From assembly GCA_964518905.1 (NCBI GenBank), contig CAZFJL010000010.1, positions 1-64,000 on the forward strand: DNA of 64,000 nucleotides, given 5' to 3'. This document shows, piece after piece, positions 17,831-25,679 of this stretch. The notes beneath the pieces were generated by a model, which was not told the DNA's origin, made no database searches, and was given only the letters and a program-made list of their open reading frames with translations. Both the position numbers and the translations under genes were made by a program. Positions within the stretch are counted from its first letter, which is position 1. Every line of letters starts with the position of its first letter. This DNA is from RDYZ01 sp964518905 (lineage in GTDB: Bacteria; Cyanobacteriota; Cyanobacteriia; Cyanobacteriales; Geitlerinemataceae).

Positions 17831-18745
17831 ATGCTACGTAAATTCAAGTCTGTTGTCCGTAAGTTCCTTAGTTTTATTGATAATAACAGGCCCGACTCTG
17901 ATCGTATTTCTCGCATTGCACAACAGGTTGATACCTCTGCCACAAGCAAAGCGACACAAATTCTTTTGACCCTACAATACCAAGCCTTAAAACGTGAAAA
18001 ATTACCATTACCAAAGTTTGAGGATATCGAATTCAGAGCCTTTTCTCAAAATGGTGAGGACGGAATTCTACATTTACTCTTTTCGATCTTGGGGACAACA
18101 AATCGTCGCTGCATAGAAATCGGCGTCGGTTCAGGCATCGAGTGTAATACGGCCAATTTGATTGTTAATCATGGCTGGGAAGGCTTGATGTTTGATGGTA
18201 ATAGCAAAGCCATCCAATGCGGTCAAGAGTTTTATCAGCGCTGTCGTGATACGTGCGTCTGGCCACCTCAATTAGTCAATACTTGGATTACGGCTGACAA
18301 TATTAATGACCTAATCACAAAGCACGGTTTTTTAGGTGAAATTGACTTGCTCTCGCTCGATATTGATGGAGTTGATTATTGGATCTGGGAAGCCATAACC
18401 TGTGTGCAACCGCGCGTAGTTGTGGTGGAATATCAAGATATTTGGGGCGGAGATCGAGCTGTTACCGTGCCTTACAGTGATAATTTCCAAGCTGAGTTTG
18501 GTCAGTATGGCCCGAATTATGCCGGTGCATCATTGGCCGCTTTTGCTAAATTAGCGAAGGCCAAAGGGTATCGCTTAGTTGGGATTCAAAGATATGGCTT
18601 TAATGCCTTTTTTGTCAAAAATGATCTGGGTCTAGAAGACTTTCCTGAGATTGCAGTCTCGGATTGTTTTTCGCATCCAAAAGTTCAGTATGGAATTGCC
18701 CATCGCTTACCCCTAGTCCAGGAGGCCCAATGGGTTGATGTCTAA
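17831..18745 (+). CDS. FkbM-like, methyltransferase-fold protein of unknown role
   Basis: 304 residues. The central part looks like a SAM-dependent methyltransferase fold: IEIGVGSGIECNTANLIV resembles motif I, GLMFDGNS the acidic strand, and LLSLDIDGVDYWIWEAI a later strand. It fits the group of FkbM-type or uncharacterised proteins often found with surface glycan or sugar genes. I cannot name the substrate, and no glycan genes are adjacent. The gene is clearly more AT-rich than its neighbours, lacks the GCGATCGC sites common elsewhere, and sits next to repeats, which together suggest acquisition by transfer. Start ATG at 17831; no strong ribosome-binding site is visible. Confidence 0.75.
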   Translation: MLRKFKSVVRKFLSFIDNNRPDSDRISRIAQQVDTSATSKATQILLTLQYQALKREKLPLPKFEDIEFRAFSQNGEDGILHLLFSILGTTNRRCIEIGVGSGIECNTANLIVNHGWEGLMFDGNSKAIQCGQEFYQRCRDTCVWPPQLVNTWITADNINDLITKHGFLGEIDLLSLDIDGVDYWIWEAITCVQPRVVVVEYQDIWGGDRAVTVPYSDNFQAEFGQYGPNYAGASLAAFAKLAKAKGYRLVGIQRYGFNAFFVKNDLGLEDFPEIAVSDCFSHPKVQYGIAHRLPLVQEAQWVDV

Positions 18746-18853
18746 CCCTCGATTTTTTCCGTGTTCCTGTGCCGAGCTTTGGGCGTTAAACATTGAGACG
18801 ATATGGTGTGCTACAACGTGCCCATCCTTGAGTCTGTGTCCTCTCCAAATGCT

Positions 18854-19144
18854 ATGCCCTGGTTTGCCAAAATTGAACGCGGTTTGGTTCCGAAAGCTAT
18901 TTTCGATCGCCACATCCCCGCCCATCTCGACTACGTCCGCGAGCTAATCGCAGCCGGTCATCAGGCGCGTAGCGGCTACTGGAATCGGCGCGGTGGCGGC
19001 ATGATGCTGTTTCAGGCGGAGTCCTACGAGGCCGCGCAGGCGATCGTCGATCGCGATCCGTTGGTCGTGCAGGGCTGTGTCGAGTACGACCTCTATCACT
19101 GGTGTATTGTCGCGGAACCGGAAACGGATCAAGGTTTCTCCTAA
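18854..19144 (+). CDS. YCII-domain protein
   Basis: A small cytoplasmic protein of about 96 residues with the YciI-like dimeric alpha/beta barrel: an N-terminal strand (WFAKIERGL), a helix with HIPAHLDYVRELIAAGH, and ESYEAAQAIVDRDPLVVQGCVEYDLYHW. The His/Asp pair in RDPLV and HLDY matches the putative active site of the family. The exact reaction is unknown; relatives include dehydrochlorinases and many unassigned proteins. The frame opens at 18803, but the family-like N-terminus starts at the ATG at 18854. It lies 50 bases upstream of the SRP RNA. Confidence 0.8.
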   Translation: MPWFAKIERGLVPKAIFDRHIPAHLDYVRELIAAGHQARSGYWNRRGGGMMLFQAESYEAAQAIVDRDPLVVQGCVEYDLYHWCIVAEPETDQGFS

Positions 19145-19194
19145 ATTTATTGCCATCTCATGTTGATCGAGATTAAGCGCGGTGTTATATTGGT

Positions 19195-19292
19195 GTCTGG
19201 GTCTGAACCCATGCAATTACAACGCTCAAATCTTGTCAGGACCGGAAGGTAGCAGCAATACGGGATGCTTGTGATAGGCGTGGACTTCGGGC
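19195..19292 (+). ncRNA. ffs: Signal recognition particle RNA (4.5S)
   Basis: The apical hairpin that binds Ffh is unmistakable: GTCAGGACCGGAAGGTAGCAGC at 19235-19256, with the conserved GGAAG tetraloop region and AGCAG internal loop. The flanks pair as a rod: GTCTGGGTC at the 5' end with GACTTCGGGC at the 3' end (with G-U pairs and a bulge). About 98 bases, the normal size of the small bacterial form. The ends are set by pairing and may be off by a few bases. A T-rich run follows. Confidence 0.92.
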
Positions 19293-19403
19293 CCTTTTGC
19301 GTTTTTAGGGCGAATCTGGCAAATCTGAAGATAAATTTCGACTTCGATTTTGATCGGTTGCGCGTACCGATCGAGCCATAGCGGTTGATTTAGTTTTTTG
19401 GTC

Positions 19404-19450
19404 AAAAAAAAGAGGTGCCACACGTTAATTACGAATGACACCCCTTTTTT
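19404..19450. terminator. Terminator-like hairpin between ffs and pgk
   Basis: AAAAAAGAGGTG (19406-19417) pairs with CACCCCTTTTTT (19439-19450), with one mismatch and a loop of about 21 bases. Its A and T runs suit termination of pgk from the right or read-through of ffs from the left. Confidence 0.6.
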
Positions 19451-19515
19451 GCGTTCTAACCGAGATTCAAGTTCTAACCGAAACTAAAACTTAATCCCAC
19501 TCGGCACGTAACGAT

Positions 19516-20718
19516 TTACGCTTCGTCAAGAGCCGCGATACCGGGCAGAACCTTACCTTCGAGCAGTTCGAGGCTTGCACCACCACCGGTCGAAATGTGG
19601 CTCATTTTGTCTGCAACGCCGACCTTCTCGACCGCTGCGACCGAGTCGCCACCGCCGATGATCGTGATTGCACCCGTGGCGGTGATTTCTTCGAGCGCGT
19701 AGGCGATCGCTTCCGTACCCTTCGCAAAGGCGTCGAACTCGAACACACCCATCGGCCCGTTCCAGATCACGGATTTGCAATCAGCCAGTGCGGCTTTGAA
19801 GGTTTCGATCGAATCCGGGCCGATATCGAGACCCATCCAGCCGTCGGGAATCGCATCGATCGCCACGGTTTGCGATGCTGCATCCGGCGCGAAGTTATCG
19901 GCGAGGACGACATCGGTCGGGAGCAGCAGCTCGACGCCTTTTTCCTTCGCTTTGGCTTCGAGTGCCGTCGCCAGTTCGAGCTTGTCTTCTTCGACCAGCG
20001 ATTTACCCACGTTAAGGCCACGAGCCTTGTAGAAGGTGAAGATCATGCCGCCGCCGACGATCAGTTTGTCAACCTTGTCGAGCAGGGTTTCGATCACGCC
20101 GATTTTGCTCGACACTTTCGATCCGCCAACGATCGCCACGAGGGGACGCTGGGGATTATCGATCGTCGCTTGCAAGAATTTCAGCTCTTTCTCAATCAGC
20201 GAACCCGCAACACAGGTATCGATAAACTTGGTGACGCCTTCGGTCGAAGCGTGGGCGCGGTGAGCCGTACCAAAGGCATCGTTGACGTACACATCTGCCA
20301 GTGACGCAAGCTGCTTGGCGAACTCAGGATCATTTTCCTCTTCACCTGCGTAGAAGCGTGCATTTTCGAGCAGGACGACATCACCGTTCGCCATCGCATT
20401 CACTTTCGCCGTCGCATCAGCACCGCAATCATCAGCCTTGACCACCGGCTTACCGAGCACTTCCGACAGACGAACGGCCACTGGCGTCAGGCGCATCGAC
20501 TGGACAACTTTACCTTTCGGACGACCAAAGTGGCTGATCAGCACGACCTTTGCGCCTTTGCTGATCAGGTCTTGGATCGTCGGTAGTGCCGCCCGAATGC
20601 GGGTATCGTCGGTGATCTTACCGTCGCCATCGAGGGGAACGTTAAAGTCCACACGGACGAGAACGCGCTTACCGGTTAAATCCGCTGCCGATAAATTTGC
20701 TACAGTTTTCTTAGACAC
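19516..20718 (-). CDS. pgk: Phosphoglycerate kinase
   Basis: Interconverts 1,3-bisphosphoglycerate and 3-phosphoglycerate with ADP/ATP in glycolysis and the Calvin cycle. 400 residues, normal length. The substrate-binding N-terminal domain shows VLVRVDFNVPLD and ISHFGRPKG; the hinge and nucleotide part show VAIVGGSKVSSKIGVIE and IIGGGDSVAAVEKVG. The start is GTG at 20718, set by a full AAGGAGG ten bases upstream and the typical VSKKTVANL-type N-terminus. It is divergent from the stress protein gene. Confidence 0.97.
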   Translation of the reverse strand: MSKKTVANLSAADLTGKRVLVRVDFNVPLDGDGKITDDTRIRAALPTIQDLISKGAKVVLISHFGRPKGKVVQSMRLTPVAVRLSEVLGKPVVKADDCGADATAKVNAMANGDVVLLENARFYAGEEENDPEFAKQLASLADVYVNDAFGTAHRAHASTEGVTKFIDTCVAGSLIEKELKFLQATIDNPQRPLVAIVGGSKVSSKIGVIETLLDKVDKLIVGGGMIFTFYKARGLNVGKSLVEEDKLELATALEAKAKEKGVELLLPTDVVLADNFAPDAASQTVAIDAIPDGWMGLDIGPDSIETFKAALADCKSVIWNGPMGVFEFDAFAKGTEAIAYALEEITATGAITIIGGGDSVAAVEKVGVADKMSHISTGGGASLELLEGKVLPGIAALDEA

Positions 20719-20728
20719 TGAATTATTA

Positions 20729-20735
20729 GCCTCCT
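20729..20735 (-). promoter_or_regulatory. Ribosome-binding site fixing the GTG start of pgk
   Basis: AAGGAGG on the minus strand, ten bases before the GTG at 20718. No in-frame ATG lies nearby, so this site decides the start. Confidence 0.8.
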
Positions 20736-20853
20736 TATTTTATGTGTCCCCTCAAACCCGCTTGTTCCGGTACTTTGTGGAGACAAATCTGTCAATTCCG
20801 ACACAATTCTACAGGAGTGCGGTCGCTAGACACGACCCAGGATGGACGACTAA

Positions 20854-21258
20854 ATGTTTAACAAAATTCTGTTTCCTGTCGATGGCAGCCCGGAATCGCG
20901 TAATGCGGTGGGGAGCGTTATCGAACTGGTCAAAGTACACAAAGCAGCGCTAACGATCGTCTCAGTGGTTGAGCCCTTGCCTGAGGGTGAAGCGCCGGGA
21001 CAGCGTAACTCTGCGGAGGCGATCGCCAAGCTACTTGATGGGGTCAAAGGCTTATTTGCACAGCAGGACATCACCGTGGAGACGATCGAGCGGGAGGGGA
21101 ACCCGTCGTTTGTGATCTGTGATGTGGCCGATGAAATTGAGGCCGATCTGATCGTGATGGGCGGCAGCGGTTCGGTGATGCCGGATGAAGGCGCACGGGA
21201 AAGCGTCGCCAGCCGGACGATCGGCCTCTCGCCTTGTCCGGTACTGGTGATTCCGTAA
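20854..21258 (+). CDS. Universal stress protein (UspA family)
   Basis: A single-domain 134-residue Usp. It begins MFNKILFPVDGSPESRNAVG, the usual first strand and helix. The end (IVMGGSGS, then SRTIGLSPCPVLVIP) corresponds to the ATP-binding G-x2-G-x9-G(S/T) region, but the glycine spacing is relaxed, so ATP binding is not certain. Role inferred from family: a cytoplasmic regulator under stress. It is divergent from pgk and is followed by a 33-bp palindrome. Confidence 0.88.
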   Translation: MFNKILFPVDGSPESRNAVGSVIELVKVHKAALTIVSVVEPLPEGEAPGQRNSAEAIAKLLDGVKGLFAQQDITVETIEREGNPSFVICDVADEIEADLIVMGGSGSVMPDEGARESVASRTIGLSPCPVLVIP

Positions 21259-21286
21259 GTAAACCAAGAGCGTGAGCCCTAACTTC

Positions 21287-21319
21287 AGACATTTGAGGTT
21301 CTAGAAACCTCAAATGTCT
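21287..21319. repeat. 33-bp dispersed palindrome, copy 2
   Basis: The arms AGACATTTGAGGTT and AACCTCAAATGTCT enclose CTAGA. The compensating C-to-A and G-to-T changes relative to the 52816 copy keep the stem paired. It lies between two convergent genes, where it could end both transcripts. Confidence 0.8.
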
Positions 21320-21363
21320 CGCTCTCTGCGATCCCTCCAAATGTTTTAGATTCTGCTCAAGCT

Positions 21364-22026
21364 CTAGGCGGTGGCTTGCTGGCGTGGACGTAGACAGAGA
21401 TAGATGAGCGGCCCGACGATCGGCAAAAATGTGATCGCCCAAAACAGCGATCGATTATGAATCCCGCGTCGCTTCATGTCGTCGCCGATGAGTGCCGGAA
21501 GACACAACACCAGCAGAACAAAATCCAAACTCATCACATTCACAAACCGGCGAGTTTGCCATTCGTGAATAAACACGCTCCAGTCCCCATGACTGAGACC
21601 CGAAAAGGCCAGCGCCCCAAAGGCGACCGTGACCGCGACTCCGACTAAACGCGCATCCCAAAAGCCCAGCCAGCGATTCACCTTGCCTTCAAATTTGGGT
21701 GCATCATTCCGAATCGCGAGATAGGCCAGGAGCGCAAAGCCACCGACGGCAAAGGACGCGACCGCAAACGGCCAGGCGCTAATTTTTTGGCAGCGTCCAT
21801 CGAGATAGATCAGGCAGCTATAGATCGCGGGAAGGACGCCCATGAGATTGAACAGCGAAACCAAAATGGGATCGATCGCGTCTATTTGTCCGGTAGACAG
21901 GCTGACGATCAGGTCTGCTGTATCGGGGCGTTCTGGGGGTGCATACAAAAAGGCATAGGCCAAAAAGCCCAGCCACACCGTCGCAAAAAAGACACGACGA
22001 AACATCGTGCGATCGAAAGTCAGCAT
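21364..22026 (-). CDS. Conserved multi-pass membrane protein
   Basis: 220 residues with about six hydrophobic segments: residues about 9-28, 54-74, 86-105, 126-145, 165-180 and 194-212. The C-terminus WAITFLPIVGPLIYLCLRPR has the shape of the short phospholipase-D-nuclease-N-like motif seen in many membrane proteins, and the rest is unassigned. A plastid or cyanobacterial conserved family is likely; I cannot name a function. Start at 22026, or the Met eight codons in. It is convergent with the stress protein. Confidence 0.75.
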   Translation of the reverse strand: MLTFDRTMFRRVFFATVWLGFLAYAFLYAPPERPDTADLIVSLSTGQIDAIDPILVSLFNLMGVLPAIYSCLIYLDGRCQKISAWPFAVASFAVGGFALLAYLAIRNDAPKFEGKVNRWLGFWDARLVGVAVTVAFGALAFSGLSHGDWSVFIHEWQTRRFVNVMSLDFVLLVLCLPALIGDDMKRRGIHNRSLFWAITFLPIVGPLIYLCLRPRQQATA

Positions 22027-22234
22027 ACGTTTTTAACCTTTCGCGGACACGAGTCTCGCGGCATAGAACAACATCAATTGGACATACTGGGCGCGAAACG
22101 GCGAAATGTTTCCTTTTATTAAGCCCTCAGTGTAAGCATGGCAGATTTGCGGGGGCTTTTCTAGCTCGCGCTAAGTTATTGGAAAATCGACCGTTTTTTC
22201 TGTTTGTCTTCTCCCTATCTTTGGAACTGTGACT

Positions 22235-22618
22235 ATGATTTTTCGCGTTTTTCGTTCAGCTTGGGCAACTATCTGGCAGCCGATCGCGGGGTTTTCCCGA
22301 TCGCTGGTTCCCACGTCGCGACGGGATGCGATCGTGGTGGTGTTGGGGCTGGTGCTGGCGTTTGGGTGGGGTGTGAGTCAAGCAGCGATGGGGCAGTTTC
22401 GTCCAGGGACGAGTTCGCCCGGTTCTACGTCGGTGCGGACACGCTGGGAGTACCGATCGATCTCGACAAGTGAAGCGAGCGATCCCGGCAATGCGGGCTT
22501 TTTTCGCGATTTAAGTGAGTTGGGCGAGGACGGCTTTGAGATGGTGACCTGCCTGTATGCCCAGGAGCGCCGTGATGAGAATTCAACGACGGTGTGTTAT
22601 TTCAAACGGCCACAGTAG
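22235..22618 (+). CDS. Small membrane-anchored DUF4177-like protein
   Basis: About 127 residues. A basic N-terminus is followed by one hydrophobic segment (IVVVLGLVLAFGWGVSQAA, about residues 35-53). After it comes a short domain with the DUF4177 pattern: WEYRSIS, LSELGEDGFEMV, VCYFKRP. Function unknown. The ATG at 22235 has a TTGGAA nine bases before it, and a GTG at 22229 is in frame. An overlapping plus-strand frame (22204-22473) has no such pattern and is rejected. Confidence 0.72.
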   Translation: MIFRVFRSAWATIWQPIAGFSRSLVPTSRRDAIVVVLGLVLAFGWGVSQAAMGQFRPGTSSPGSTSVRTRWEYRSISTSEASDPGNAGFFRDLSELGEDGFEMVTCLYAQERRDENSTTVCYFKRPQ

Positions 22619-22873
22619 CGATCTTTTGAAATAAAGCTATAAAATCAAACTCATTTTGTCAATACTTTCAGCAAGCATGAATCCGGTCAGTATCGAGCCA
22701 CGCAACATCAAGTTTTGCGGACATTCTGAGGTTTAAGAATCGGAGCAACTAGACTTGGGGGGTGACGATCTGCAATCTCAAGCGTAATAATACGTCACCG
22801 GCACGATTGCAATTGTCATCTTCCCCGTCTCTTTTGCCGTCCAGCGACCTGTACGCGGCGGCAATCGTTGTCC

Positions 22874-24412
22874 ATGTTTTTAGTCCGGCGTCCGACCAAT
22901 CTCGTTAAGACCACTGCCATCGCGACCCTGTTGCTGTTTTCGCCACTGGTTGCGAGTACCGTAGCGTCCTACCGTGCGTTTAATCGTTTGGTTGATAATG
23001 AGTTGCGGCTACAGCATCTCAGCGATCGCATCACCTATCTCGATGAAGTGCTGACGATGTCGGCCAGACTGTATGCCGCGACGAACGATCGGCAGTGGGA
23101 ACAACGCTATCAGGATCACGTTAGTGAGCTTGACGAAACGATCGCCGCCTCGATCGAGCTTGCCCCGTCCTCCTACGATACGAACGATGCCGCCGAAATT
23201 GACGCGGCCAACCAAAAACTGATTGCGATCGAGAAATGGGCGTTTGAACTGGTCACAAATGGTAACTCGGACGCAGCTCTCGCACTCCTGCTCAGTCCAG
23301 TCTATGGGCAGCAAAAAGACCGCTATTCGGCGGGGGTGATGGAACGTCAAGCGGCGATTGAGGTGCAAATCCAGCAAAAAATCGAGAGTTATCGGCAATG
23401 GTTGATGCTGTCGGGAATTGTATCGGGAAGTACGCTGATCCTGCTGATTCCCTCTTGGTATCTGGTGTTGCGGACACTGAGACGCTACCTGCGCGAGATT
23501 CAATCGACCCAGGACGAGCTGTTTCAGGCGAATGAAGAGCTGGAATTTCGCGTTGAGCAGCGAACGTACGAGTTGCGATCGGAGCGCGATCGATCCGAGC
23601 AGCTCTTGCTGAACATTTTGCCGCCGGAGATCGCCGCCCAGCTCAAAATTGACTCGCGCCCGATCGCCGATCGTTTCGACGACGTAACGATCCTGTTTGC
23701 CGATATCGTCGGATTCAGCAACATCGCCTCCTCGGTCACTCCCCTCGAACTGGTTGAACGGCTCAATCATATTTTTTCGACGTTTGATCGCCTGACGCGC
23801 CATTACGAACTCGAAAAAATCAAGACGATCGGCGATGCGTATATGGTGGTGGGTGGCCTGCCGACGGTGCGGGTCGATCATGCGGAATGTATTGCCGATG
23901 CGGCGCTGGCGATGCGCTGTGAGATCGAACAGCTCAATCGCGATCGAGCCGATCAAGATAACCCCATCCAGATCCGCATCGGCATTAATACCGGCGCTGT
24001 TGTTGCGGGCGTCATCGGCATTCATAAGTTTATTTATGATCTCTGGGGTGATGCTGTGAACGTGGCATCACGGATGGAGTCGTCTGGCACGCCGGGACAG
24101 ATTCAGGTCACGGAAAACACCTATCACCAGCTTAAGGATAAGTACATCCTCGAAGAGCGCGGCACGATCGAGATCAAGGGCAAAGGTGAAATGAAGACCT
24201 ATTGGCTTTTGGACAAAAAGACCCCCGATCGCATCCCGTTTAATAGCTTGTATCAGGACTGGAAGGATCGAGCCGAGCTACAGATGAGTGATCGTCCATC
24301 ACTGCTCATGCAACTGGGAATCGATGCGGTCATGATTCACCATGCACAGGCCCAGGGTGTGGCCGATCCTAGCGACGCGGAAAATCCGGAGGACGATTTG
24401 GTGAACGGTTAG
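22874..24412 (+). CDS. Membrane-bound class III adenylate cyclase
   Basis: Makes cAMP from ATP. 512 residues: a first transmembrane helix (about 13-32), a helical extracytoplasmic domain of about 140 residues, a second helix (about 172-192), a coiled-coil linker (ELEFRVEQRTYELRSERDR, then LLLNILPPEIA) and the cyclase domain. The metal aspartates are Asp277 (ILFADIVGFSNI) and Asp321 (IGDAYMVVGG). The purine-selecting pair is Lys317 (EKIKTIGD) and Asp389 (YDLWGDAVN), the ATP-specific combination. The start codon is the ATG at 22874; an in-frame TTG lies six bases upstream. Its 3' end overlaps the convergent gene by 44 bases. Confidence 0.94.
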   Translation: MFLVRRPTNLVKTTAIATLLLFSPLVASTVASYRAFNRLVDNELRLQHLSDRITYLDEVLTMSARLYAATNDRQWEQRYQDHVSELDETIAASIELAPSSYDTNDAAEIDAANQKLIAIEKWAFELVTNGNSDAALALLLSPVYGQQKDRYSAGVMERQAAIEVQIQQKIESYRQWLMLSGIVSGSTLILLIPSWYLVLRTLRRYLREIQSTQDELFQANEELEFRVEQRTYELRSERDRSEQLLLNILPPEIAAQLKIDSRPIADRFDDVTILFADIVGFSNIASSVTPLELVERLNHIFSTFDRLTRHYELEKIKTIGDAYMVVGGLPTVRVDHAECIADAALAMRCEIEQLNRDRADQDNPIQIRIGINTGAVVAGVIGIHKFIYDLWGDAVNVASRMESSGTPGQIQVTENTYHQLKDKYILEERGTIEIKGKGEMKTYWLLDKKTPDRIPFNSLYQDWKDRAELQMSDRPSLLMQLGIDAVMIHHAQAQGVADPSDAENPEDDLVNG

Positions 24413-25310
24413 GGGTGCGGTTCGGGGCGCGATCGGGCGGGCGACGGTCTGGGCTAGGGGGACGGTAGCCGCGATCGTCGCGGTTGTAGCGCTGATCGTC
24501 ATCGTAGACGGGAGGTTCGGCACGGCGACGATCGGCGGACTCTGGAGCGGGGCGACGGGGGCGATCGCGACGTGGTTCGCCTGCACCGTAGCGGTCACGG
24601 TCTGGACGGTCAAACTCATCCGGCGATCGAGAGACGGACTCCGATCGCGGCGATCGCGACGATCGCGACTTCACCCGTCCAACAATTTTCTGGCTCACGC
24701 TCACAAAGGCATCGTGACGCACCACCGGATAATCACTGACCCACAGGTTGCGGCTCGGGACATACATATCGGACAGTTTGGCAATGCTCGACAGGTCGGG
24801 CGTTTCCGACAGGACGATCATTTGCACGGCTAGACCGGCTCCGAGAAGTTTGTGTTGCTTTTGGAGTGGCACTTGTAGGAGGGTTTCAAAACCGGTGCGA
24901 TCGCCCACTTCGAGATTGAGTCGCCGCTCGCGATTTTCCACAATCACCAGCTCGCCGTACTGATTGGTCGTTTCTTCCGTACCGACGATTTCCTCGGTCA
25001 CATACACATCCAAAATTCGCCCCTGCCAAAACCCCGCATAGGGATAGCGACGATTGCGATTATTGCGAAAGCTGGCTTTGGCCACGGGAGCCCAGAGCCA
25101 GTACAGCCCGACGAAAATTCCCAAAAAGAGGGCTAGACCATCGGACTGCAAAAGACCACTGAACAGCCAGACAATGAACACCCCGGCGATCGAGCCGATC
25201 ACCCGTTTCACGAAAGTTTGCAGCCCATCCCAGACGTAAACATATTGTGCGCCCGTGGCGGTGGCGGGGATTAATTCTTCGAGGGTGCTGCGAGTGATGG
25301 GGACGAGCAT
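24369..25310 (-). CDS. Conserved cyanobacterial membrane protein with disordered basic tail
   Basis: 313 residues. Two hydrophobic segments (about residues 38-75, IAGVFIVWLFSGLLQ and LGIFVGLYWLWAPVA) are followed by a soluble domain (WQGRILDVYVTEEIVGT, NLEVGDRTGFETLLQVP, DLSSIAKLSDMYVPSRNLWV). The last 90 residues are Arg/Asp/Pro-rich and repetitive (RRPAPESADRRRAEPP, RPPDRAPNRTPNRSP) and look disordered. Relatives are sometimes labelled phosphate ABC permease, a name I find no support for here. The stop lies inside the end of the convergent adenylate cyclase gene. Function unknown. Confidence 0.8.
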   Translation of the reverse strand: MLVPITRSTLEELIPATATGAQYVYVWDGLQTFVKRVIGSIAGVFIVWLFSGLLQSDGLALFLGIFVGLYWLWAPVAKASFRNNRNRRYPYAGFWQGRILDVYVTEEIVGTEETTNQYGELVIVENRERRLNLEVGDRTGFETLLQVPLQKQHKLLGAGLAVQMIVLSETPDLSSIAKLSDMYVPSRNLWVSDYPVVRHDAFVSVSQKIVGRVKSRSSRSPRSESVSRSPDEFDRPDRDRYGAGEPRRDRPRRPAPESADRRRAEPPVYDDDQRYNRDDRGYRPPSPDRRPPDRAPNRTPNRSPNRPPDFPRR

Positions 25311-25523
25311 GGGCTTGAGGTTGGCGTAATGGCGGGAGGCAAGGTGCGATGGGTCTTGTTGAGAGTATACGGTTCAACTTCGATCCCGTTAGGTCTATTT
25401 TGAGATGGTTTGGTTGTATCTGGACCATTCTGGGGTGGGTCTCAAGCCCCGGACTTTTAGTCCGCATCTTGCCCCTGTTTGGTTAGAATATACGAAGTCG
25501 CCGGGGGATACTCGGAGACTCTA

Positions 25524-25658
25524 AACGAACGTGGAGGGCGCATCAGACTAGCTTGCTAGCCATGCCCGTTGAAGCGTTAAGCCAAAAAGTAGAGCAGCAG
25601 CCGAGTCTGTTCGCCTAGCTTTAGAATCCTCGGACTTTAAGTCCGGGGAGCATGTCAA
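25524..25658 (+). mobile_element. Right-end relic of an IS200/IS605 (TnpB) element, copy A
   Basis: 135 bases that match the reverse complement of 59197-59331 with 8 differences. The 3' end is a hairpin CTCGGACTTTAAGTCCGGGG followed by AGCATGTCAA, the arrangement I recognise at the right end of cyanobacterial TnpB-type elements. Upstream, one frame reads SETLNERGGRIRLAC to a stop at 25557, like a TnpB C-terminal tail. A second frame is open from 25529 to a stop at 25616. No tnpB body is present. The element ends 21 bases before the kinase ATG. Confidence 0.72.
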
Positions 25659-25679
25659 TTGTCCCGTTACGCGAACGCT

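Noticed and set aside
23009..24025. 338-codon minus-strand frame across the adenylate cyclase
   Set aside because: The plus-strand frame has full cyclase motifs; this one has none and is produced by codon bias.
24369..25310. Phosphate ABC transporter permease
   Set aside because: This label is used for relatives, but there are only two hydrophobic segments, no permease signature, and no pst genes nearby.
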